Assembly: GCA_900548955.1 (NCBI GenBank)
Contig: URMQ01000043.1
Location: forward strand, 1-11,605
Reading direction: 5' to 3'
Origin: an uncultured Eggerthella sp.
Lineage (GTDB): Bacteria; Actinomycetota; Coriobacteriia; Coriobacteriales; Eggerthellaceae
DNA length: 11,605 nt
The notes under the pieces were generated by a model, which was given only the letters and a program-made list of their open reading frames with translations, did no database searches and was not told the origin of the DNA. This document shows positions 6,115-11,605 of this stretch, in pieces. The stretch's first letter is position 1, and each line of letters opens with the position of its first letter. The position numbers and the translations under genes are program-made.

Positions 6115-7596
6115 ATGGCAAAACGAACAAAAATTATCTGTACGCTCGGTCCTGCCGTGGATTCCGAATCCGCGCTCAAGAACCTTATTCTTGCCGGCAT
6201 GGATGTCGCACGCTGTAATTTTTCCCATGGCTCCCACGCTGAACATAAAGCACGAATGGACCGTCTGAAAAAAGTCCGTCGCGAACTTGATTCACCCTGC
6301 GCCATCATGCTTGACACGAAAGGTCCAGGAATTCGCACAGGCAAACTAGAAGATGGCAAGCCTGTTCTTCTTCGAGCGGGGGACAATATTTTCCTTACCG
6401 AAGAAAACATCCTTGGCACTTCTCGTCGTATTCACCAAACCTTCCCCGGTCTCTATCAATATGTAGAACCTGGAACTATTATTTTGTTAGACGATGGCTT
6501 GATTGAGTTAGCTGTTGACCGTGTGTGTGGTAGCGAAATCCAATGCACGGTTCAAAATTCGGGCATGCTTGGCGAATGCAAACAGCTCAACCTCCCAGGA
6601 ACCAACGTCCCTCTTCCTGTCATGACCGAGCAAGATAAAGAAGACCTCCTGTTCGCCATCGAACAAGAGGTGGACTTCGTTGCTGCATCATTTGTAAGCT
6701 GCGCCGAAGATGTTTGCGCTATCCGTTCTTTCTTGACCGAACATGGCGGCAATCATATCCGAGTGGTTGCAAAAATTGAAAATGGGCATGCAGTAGACCA
6801 CATTGAGGAGATCATCGCTGCATCTGATGCCATCATGGTTGCCCGCGGGGACTTGGGCGTAGAAGTTCCTTCTAATCAGGTGCCTCTTCTTCAAAAGAAT
6901 ATTATTAAGACCTGCAATCAAGCTTATCGCCCTGTTATTACTGCAACGCAGATGCTGGAATCCATGATCCACAACCCTCGTCCAACTCGCGCAGAAGTCG
7001 CAGACATCGCAAACGCAATCTACGACGGCACCGATGCGCTTACCTTATCGGGCGAAACAGCTATCGGCATGTACCCTATTCCTGCAGTTCAAACCATGGC
7101 CCAGATTGCTGAAGCTACCGAACCGCACATCTATGAGCAAGGATCTATTCCTAATCGTACCTCAGAACCCAATGGCATTTCTGCGGTGGTAGGACTTGCT
7201 GCTGTTACTGCCGCTGAACACGTTGGTGCATCCTGCATCGTTACCCCTACCATGACAGGACGTACTGCACGTTTAGTTTCGAACTATCGACCCAAGGCAC
7301 CCATTTATGCGGTAACGCCTTCAGAAGAAAATCGTCGTTCCTTACAGCTTGCTTGGGGTGTAACACCCCTTTTAGGCAAGGTAGTGGGCGATGCGTCCTT
7401 CGTTCTTGAACAGGCGCGTTCGGTTGTTACTGAAAAAGGTTATGTCCACAGCGGAGATGTTGCAGTATTCACCTTAGGAGATCGCACCACTTCACCAAAC
7501 ACCGATGATGCTGGCGTAGATCCCTCTCTTCCATCTCCTCGTCCTACTAATGTGATGCAGATTGTTCAAATTGGCATCGAAGAAGGAGGCAACTAA
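6115..7596 (+). CDS. pyk: Pyruvate kinase
   Basis: Converts phosphoenolpyruvate and ADP to pyruvate and ATP, the last step of glycolysis, in the cytosol. I start it at the ATG at 6115 (493 aa), which gives the usual N-terminus MAKRTKIICTLGP; a TTG 60 bp upstream lies inside the leader hairpin and is unlikely. AAAGG lies upstream at longish spacing (about 12 nt). The active site is intact: Arg33 in ARCNFSHGS, DTKGPGIRTG (67-76), Lys220 and Glu222 in VVAKIENG, Asp246 in ARGDLGVE, and TATQMLESM (277-284). The C-terminal domain is present, and there is no extra PEP-utiliser domain. Odd: Gly72 stands where most K+-dependent enzymes have Glu (rabbit Glu117). The stop codon shares one base with the start of rhaB. 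Confidence 0.95.
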   Translation: MAKRTKIICTLGPAVDSESALKNLILAGMDVARCNFSHGSHAEHKARMDRLKKVRRELDSPCAIMLDTKGPGIRTGKLEDGKPVLLRAGDNIFLTEENILGTSRRIHQTFPGLYQYVEPGTIILLDDGLIELAVDRVCGSEIQCTVQNSGMLGECKQLNLPGTNVPLPVMTEQDKEDLLFAIEQEVDFVAASFVSCAEDVCAIRSFLTEHGGNHIRVVAKIENGHAVDHIEEIIAASDAIMVARGDLGVEVPSNQVPLLQKNIIKTCNQAYRPVITATQMLESMIHNPRPTRAEVADIANAIYDGTDALTLSGETAIGMYPIPAVQTMAQIAEATEPHIYEQGSIPNRTSEPNGISAVVGLAAVTAAEHVGASCIVTPTMTGRTARLVSNYRPKAPIYAVTPSEENRRSLQLAWGVTPLLGKVVGDASFVLEQARSVVTEKGYVHSGDVAVFTLGDRTTSPNTDDAGVDPSLPSPRPTNVMQIVQIGIEEGGN

Positions 7597-9107
7597 TGAC
7601 TTCTTCGAATTGTTATGCAGCAGTTGATATTGGCGCCTCTTCAGGTCGTGTCGTTGTTGGCACCGTACAAGATGGACGCATTGAACTTACCGAAATTCAC
7701 CGCTTCGATAACATCCAAAAACGATCAGGCGGTCATGACTGTTGGGATATCGAAATGCTGTTCCGCGAAACTGTTGCGGGATTAGCAAAATGTAAAGAGG
7801 CGGGCTTTACCCCGAAAACTATCGGCATTGATACCTGGGGTGTTGACTTTGTTTTGCTTGATAAGAACGATCAACTGATTGGCGATGCCGTTGCTTATCG
7901 CGACGATCGAACCAACGGCATGTATTCAATTGCTGATCGCATTATGGCGCCCGATGAGGTATATCGCCGCACTGGCATTCAGCGCCAGCCGTTCAATACC
8001 ATCTATCAGCTTATTGCCCTCAAGCGCGAACACCCTGAACAGCTTGAGCAAGCTGAAAGTTTCTTGATGATTCCTGATTACTTAGCATTCTTGCTTACTG
8101 GCGCCAAGGTAAATGAATACACCAATGCCACTACCACTTGCTTGCTTAATGCACGCACCCAACAATGGGATAGCGTAATTCTTGATGCATTCGATATACC
8201 CCAAGAAATGTTTTGTGAAGTAGTAATGCCTGGAACAGACCTAGGTGTAGTGAAGCCCGAAATTGAGCAAACACTTGGCTATGCCCCTCGCGTTATTGCC
8301 CCGGCTACTCACGACACTGGCAGCGCTTATTTAGCGGTTCCTGCCCGCGATAATGATGCAGTATTCCTCTCGTCAGGTACCTGGAGTTTGCTTGGTGTTG
8401 AAAACGAAGGCCCTATTACTTCTGACGCTTCACGTTTTCAAAACTTCACCAATGAAGGCGGCTATGAGCTACGCTTCCGCTTCTTGAAAAACATCATGGG
8501 TCTCTGGATGATTCAGTCTATTCGCCGTGAACTTAATGGCGTGTCATACGTCGAAGGAAAACAAGAAACCGAAGCTCAAGCAGAAACAAAAGCGACGCTT
8601 GAAGCCGAATTGCCTCCTTTTGTTGGCAGCACACACGAAATGGGTTTTGGCGATTTAATAGAAGAAGCCAAAGCGGCAAAAGATTTCGAAGCCCACGTCA
8701 ACGTAAACGATGACCGTTTCTTAGCACCCGATTCCATGATCGATGAGATTCGCTTAGCCTGCTTTGAGACAGGACAGGCCATCCCGACAACGGTTGGCGA
8801 ATTAATGCGCTGCGTTTATATAAGCCTGTCGACATGCTATGCCGAATCTATTGAAGAAATGGCTTCGCTTACAGGCAGAACCTACACTTCTATCAATATC
8901 GTAGGTGGCGGCTGTCAGGATGCCTATTTGAACGAATTAACCACCAAAGCATGCGGCATTCCCGTTTTCGCCGGACCTGTTGAAGGCACCAGCCTGGGCA
9001 ACTTAATTGTCCAGATGATCGCCAGCGGCCAGATCGAGGATCTGCAGACAGCACGCGATATGATCCGCGCGTCCTTTGATATCGACATGGTCGACCCGCA
9101 GGAATAG
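7596..9107 (+). CDS. rhaB: Rhamnulokinase
   Basis: FGGY-family kinase that phosphorylates L-rhamnulose to L-rhamnulose-1-phosphate. The 503 residues align along their length with E. coli RhaB as I recall it: DIGASSGRV (11-19), IDTWGVDFVLLD (78-89), YRDDRTNGM (101-109), NATTT (177-181), ATHDTGSA with the likely catalytic Asp240, SSGTWSL (259-265), NITNEGG-like FTNEGG, KNIMGLW (298-304) and the nucleotide-binding VGGGCQ. A charged A/E/T-rich insert at about 320-345 differs from E. coli. The ATG overlaps the pyk stop (TAATG) and has a perfect AGGAGG at 7584-7589, so translation is probably coupled to pyk. GC content and use of CTG codons rise near residue 465, close to the 3' end, matching the next two genes rather than the rest of rhaB. 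Confidence 0.93.
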   Translation: MTSSNCYAAVDIGASSGRVVVGTVQDGRIELTEIHRFDNIQKRSGGHDCWDIEMLFRETVAGLAKCKEAGFTPKTIGIDTWGVDFVLLDKNDQLIGDAVAYRDDRTNGMYSIADRIMAPDEVYRRTGIQRQPFNTIYQLIALKREHPEQLEQAESFLMIPDYLAFLLTGAKVNEYTNATTTCLLNARTQQWDSVILDAFDIPQEMFCEVVMPGTDLGVVKPEIEQTLGYAPRVIAPATHDTGSAYLAVPARDNDAVFLSSGTWSLLGVENEGPITSDASRFQNFTNEGGYELRFRFLKNIMGLWMIQSIRRELNGVSYVEGKQETEAQAETKATLEAELPPFVGSTHEMGFGDLIEEAKAAKDFEAHVNVNDDRFLAPDSMIDEIRLACFETGQAIPTTVGELMRCVYISLSTCYAESIEEMASLTGRTYTSINIVGGGCQDAYLNELTTKACGIPVFAGPVEGTSLGNLIVQMIASGQIEDLQTARDMIRASFDIDMVDPQE

Positions 9108-9137
9108 ACAAGTATGTCGCACGCAGCATCAGCTGTG

Positions 9138-9161
9138 TGTACAGCATATAGATGTACAGCA
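9138..9161. repeat. Direct repeat TGTACAGCA between rhaB and the isomerase gene
   Basis: TGTACAGCA occurs at 9138-9146 and 9153-9161 (15-bp period). GCTGT (9132-9136) also pairs with ACAGC (9141-9145). It lies in an 80-bp gap, just before the isomerase Shine-Dalgarno. It may be a regulator site or a weak RNA hairpin; no function can be assigned. Confidence 0.35.
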
Positions 9162-9187
9162 AGCAAACAGACAACAGGAGGTTGCCT

Positions 9188-10606
9188 ATGCTAATAGAAA
9201 CGAAAGCGAAAGTCGGCGTGTTTTCCATCGCGCTGCAGGCGTACCTGCCCCAATTCCCGGAGTTGGTACCCGAATTCGAAGAGCAGTATGCCGCTTTCAA
9301 GAAAACGTTGCCTGAAACTGTCGAGCTCATCGACGGCGGTTTGGTTACCACAAAAGAGCAGGCACAGGCTGCAGGCGATGCGTTTCGCGCAGCAGATGTA
9401 GACCTGGTCATTTTGCAGCTGCTTACCTACTGCACAAGCTACAACATGCTACCTGCCGTACGCGATCTGGACGTGCCGGTCGTGGTAGTAAACCTTCAGA
9501 AACTGCGCTGCCTTAACTTCGATACAGCAGGCACTGCTGAATGGCTAGGCACTGGCTATGCAGGCGGAGCTGTGGGCGAGATGATTGCCGACCTCAACCG
9601 CGCAGGCAAACGCCATGCCGTAATCACGGGCGTCGTCGAAGGCGGCGATCCCGAGGCTGCCGCCCAGATTGAAGACTGGTGCCGTGCTGCGCAAGTGCGT
9701 CGCCGCTTCCGCAATACCAATATCGCTCAGATTGGCAGGCCATATCCTGGCATGATGGATCTCTACATCGACGAGACCAACCTCTACAACCGCATGGGTG
9801 TGTACACCAAGCAGTTCGACTGGGAACGTATGTGGGCTATCGCCGATGACGTGAACGATGAAGAGGCAATTGCCGCAAAGATTGCCGACATTCACGACAC
9901 CTTTGAGATCAAGGGTGACTACGAAGAAGAGAGCATCCGCGAGATGGCTCGCTATGTGTTGGCCTTCGAACAATGGGTACGCGACGAACATCTGGGCCTG
10001 GTTGCCAGCCATTACGACGGTTTAGCACAGGGCAAAGCAGGTGTACTCGACTCCATGCTGATTCCGGCATTTTCTATGCTCATTAAGCAAGGTACGGTTT
10101 GCGCAGTGGAAGGCGACATGAAGGTTGCCATGGGTATGAGTATCATGAAGACCATCTCGGGCGCCTGTCAGCTTTCCGAATTCTACACCTTCGACTTCAA
10201 CGACGACGTAGTGCTCATTGGACACTCTGGCTCGGGCGATGCCTGCTTCTCCACGGCACGCAAGGCCTCGATGGAAATCGTTCCGGTATTTCACGGTAAA
10301 ACCGGCGGCGGCTTCCTTACGCGCTTCTACCCGAAGCCTGGTCCAGTCACCTACTTGGCGATCACACAAGATGCCGACGGTCACTTCAAGTTCATCGTGA
10401 GCGAAGGCGTCATTGAGGACGGTTCTACCCTGCAAAACGGAGACACCACCTTCCGCACGCGCTTCTCCTTAGGTGCACGCGAGTGGAACAACCGCTGGTG
10501 CGAATGCGGTCCAACGCATCACTTTGCTGCTGCTCTGGGTAGCTGGACGAGCACCATCCAGAAAGTCGCAAAGATTTTGGATGTAGAAGTCGAAGTCGTC
10601 TGCTAA
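9188..10606 (+). CDS. L-fucose/L-arabinose isomerase-family sugar isomerase, probably for L-rhamnose
   Basis: A cytosolic metal-dependent aldose-ketose isomerase of the AraA/FucI superfamily, 472 aa. Start is the ATG at 9188, preceded by AGGAGG (9176-9181) with 6-nt spacing; an in-frame ATG 36 bp upstream lacks an SD. The C-terminal half matches AraA: VEGDMKVAMGMSIMK carries Glu308, LSEFYTF Glu331, IGHSG His346 and GPTHHFA His444/His445, the counterparts of E. coli AraA Glu306, Glu333, His350 and His450. The metal site thus looks complete. Its place between rhaB and rhaD makes L-rhamnose to L-rhamnulose the likeliest reaction, although the canonical RhaA belongs to another family. L-fucose or L-arabinose remain possible substrates. 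GC-rich with CTG-biased leucines, unlike pyk and most of rhaB. Confidence 0.82.
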   Translation: MLIETKAKVGVFSIALQAYLPQFPELVPEFEEQYAAFKKTLPETVELIDGGLVTTKEQAQAAGDAFRAADVDLVILQLLTYCTSYNMLPAVRDLDVPVVVVNLQKLRCLNFDTAGTAEWLGTGYAGGAVGEMIADLNRAGKRHAVITGVVEGGDPEAAAQIEDWCRAAQVRRRFRNTNIAQIGRPYPGMMDLYIDETNLYNRMGVYTKQFDWERMWAIADDVNDEEAIAAKIADIHDTFEIKGDYEEESIREMARYVLAFEQWVRDEHLGLVASHYDGLAQGKAGVLDSMLIPAFSMLIKQGTVCAVEGDMKVAMGMSIMKTISGACQLSEFYTFDFNDDVVLIGHSGSGDACFSTARKASMEIVPVFHGKTGGGFLTRFYPKPGPVTYLAITQDADGHFKFIVSEGVIEDGSTLQNGDTTFRTRFSLGAREWNNRWCECGPTHHFAAALGSWTSTIQKVAKILDVEVEVVC

Positions 10607-10674
10607 GGATCTTTGTCAAGACCTACGAGAACGACATCCTTTTCAAGAAAGATTAAGGAGCTGAAAACGAAAAC
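10607..10674 (+). other. Isomerase-rhaD intergenic spacer
   Basis: A 68-bp gap with no promoter or terminator, consistent with one operon. AAGGAG (10655-10660) is the best ribosome-binding site for rhaD but lies 14 nt from its ATG, longer than ideal. A start-less reading frame ends at the TAA overlapping this AAGGAG (10609-10653) and has coding-like codons, perhaps a remnant or chance. Confidence 0.4.
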
Positions 10675-11508
10675 ATGGCTGTAGAGAAGACCGATTGCGT
10701 GAAGCGCTTCATCCGTCTATGCAAAGACGGATTCAAGCAGGGCTGGCACGAGGCCAACGGCGGCAACCTCACCTACCGCATGACCGATAAAGACGTGAAG
10801 GCCTGCAAAAAGGAGTTCGACACGAGCCGCCCATGGGTCAAGATGGACGTGCAGGCGGACAACCTGAAAGGCGCCTACTTTCTGACTACCGGCTCGGGCA
10901 AGTATATGCGCAACATGTCGCTGTACCCGAAAGACGCGTTAGGCATCGTACAGATCAACGACGCAGGCGATTCCTGGCGTGTTGTGTGGGGGTTGGAAAA
11001 TGGCGGCAAGCCCACCAGTGAATTCCCCACGCATTTCATGAACCACAGCATACGTATGGCAGCGACTGACGGCGCCAACCGTGTCATCTATCATGCGCAC
11101 ACGCCCAACATCATCACGCTATCCACACTCATCGAACCCGATCCACGCACATGGACACGCATCCTGTGGAAGTCGATGACCGAATGCGTGATCATTTTCC
11201 CGCAGGGCGTAGGACTTGTACCTTGGATGGTACCTGGCGGTGCCGAGATTGCCCGCGCCACGGCGGATCTAATGGATCGCTACGACGCAGTAGTGTGGAC
11301 CCAGCACGGCATGTTCGTGTCGGGCAACACCTTCGATGCGGCGTTCGGCATGATGCACACTATCGAAAAATCCGCGGGGCTCTATCTCGCTGCGCGTGCC
11401 GCAAATGGCGGTGCCGAGCCAGAGTATCTGATCTCCGACGCACAGCTGCTCCAGGTATGCCGCGACTTCAACGTGAAGCCCAACCTGGCATTTTTGGACG
11501 AGAACTAG
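10675..11508 (+). CDS. rhaD: Rhamnulose-1-phosphate aldolase
   Basis: Class II zinc aldolase that splits L-rhamnulose-1-phosphate into dihydroxyacetone phosphate and L-lactaldehyde. The 277 residues match E. coli RhaD (274 aa) closely: GWHEANGGNLT (23-33), TTGSGKYMRN (71-80), GIVQIN, WGLENGGKPTSE, VIYHAHTPN and STEC-like MTECVIIFPQGVG with WMVPG. The zinc ligands and catalytic acid are present as His140, His142, His211 and Glu116, each one below the E. coli numbering (141, 143, 212, 117). It follows the isomerase by 68 bp in the same operon. The Shine-Dalgarno is distant (14 nt), so it may be translated less efficiently or through coupling. It shares the higher GC and CTG preference of the isomerase. 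The family also includes fuculose-phosphate aldolase, but length and motifs favour RhaD. Confidence 0.95.
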   Translation: MAVEKTDCVKRFIRLCKDGFKQGWHEANGGNLTYRMTDKDVKACKKEFDTSRPWVKMDVQADNLKGAYFLTTGSGKYMRNMSLYPKDALGIVQINDAGDSWRVVWGLENGGKPTSEFPTHFMNHSIRMAATDGANRVIYHAHTPNIITLSTLIEPDPRTWTRILWKSMTECVIIFPQGVGLVPWMVPGGAEIARATADLMDRYDAVVWTQHGMFVSGNTFDAAFGMMHTIEKSAGLYLAARAANGGAEPEYLISDAQLLQVCRDFNVKPNLAFLDEN

Positions 11509-11523
11509 AGGCGAGACATTCAA

Positions 11524-11560
11524 CAGGTGCTCGTCAGCTTTTTAGGCTGGCGAGCACCTG
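11524..11560 (+). terminator. Long hairpin after rhaD, terminator without U tract
   Basis: CAGGTGCTCGTCAGC (11524-11538) pairs with GCTGGCGAGCACCTG (11546-11560): 15 bp with one G-U pair and a 7-nt loop (TTTTTAG). It begins 15 nt past the rhaD stop. No U run follows on either strand, so it may be a non-canonical terminator, a message stabiliser, or the first part of a larger structure. Confidence 0.5.
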
Positions 11561-11595
11561 CGACGAATTCCGTCGAGACGCTGCATCTCGGCAGC
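11561..11595. repeat. Two small tandem hairpins at the window end
   Basis: CGACG-AATTC-CGTCG (11561-11575) and GCTGC-ATCTCG-GCAGC (11580-11595) each give a 5-bp perfect stem. They directly follow the 15-bp hairpin. An alternative pairing GAGA/TCTC (11575-11578 with 11586-11589) overlaps the second. The window ends ten bases later, so their link to a further gene cannot be judged. Confidence 0.35.
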
Positions 11596-11605
11596 AAAAC
11601 ACGAA

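Noticed and set aside
9152..9187. ATG at 9152 as the isomerase start
   Set aside because: It would span a perfect AGGAGG six bases before the ATG at 9188, and the added residues look non-conserved.
8893..9411. Long minus-strand ORFs across rhaB and the isomerase gene
   Set aside because: They are antisense shadows of strongly supported genes with no homology signal or ribosome-binding site.
10609..10653. Coding-like frame (IFVKTYENDILFKKD) between the isomerase gene and rhaD
   Set aside because: No start codon exists in frame before an upstream stop, and it is very short. It could be a remnant of a longer C-terminus, but there is no proof.

Overview
The window most resembles a chromosomal segment from a mid-GC Actinomycetota of the Coriobacteriia type (Atopobium/Olsenella-like). 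This is an inference from protein style: a CsoR-CopA pair, a long disordered tail on a cell-wall deacetylase, and rhamnose enzymes beside pyruvate kinase. No rRNA or other taxonomic marker is present. I see no insertion sequence, CRISPR array, tRNA, phage gene or replication origin.

Layout. (1) Positions 1-255 hold no gene but contain two hairpins, one placed to end the copA transcript. (2) Positions 256-3554, minus strand, form a copper-efflux module: csoR (repressor) followed by copA (Cu+-exporting P1B-1 ATPase). Two near-identical CsoR-type palindromes lie upstream of csoR. CopA ends in a fused CopZ-like metal-binding domain that has its own internal ATG and Shine-Dalgarno sequence, so a free copper chaperone may also be made. 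(3) Positions 3915-5768, plus strand, encode a membrane-anchored NodB-family polysaccharide deacetylase, followed by a structured 3' region and a strong intrinsic terminator. (4) Positions 5962-11508, plus strand, look like one transcription unit. A promoter and a highly structured leader precede pyruvate kinase (pyk), which overlaps rhamnulokinase (rhaB) by one base. Then come an AraA/FucI-superfamily sugar isomerase and rhamnulose-1-phosphate aldolase (rhaD), with hairpins after the last gene.

How the genes work together. In the copper module, CsoR should release its operators on binding Cu(I), allowing CopA to export the metal. In the sugar unit, the isomerase would give a ketose, RhaB phosphorylates L-rhamnulose, and RhaD cleaves the phosphate to DHAP and L-lactaldehyde. 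DHAP enters lower glycolysis, whose last ATP-yielding step is pyruvate kinase from the same transcript. No canonical RhaA, transporter or rhamnose regulator is visible, though they could lie beyond the window.

Points most worth a second look: the riboswitch-like leader of pyk, with a possible attenuator and two competing pairing partners; the internal copZ-like start inside copA; the AraA-like isomerase in the RhaA slot; a glycine in Pyk at the position linked to K+ dependence; and a base-composition and codon shift near the 3' end of rhaB that suggests a recombination junction.
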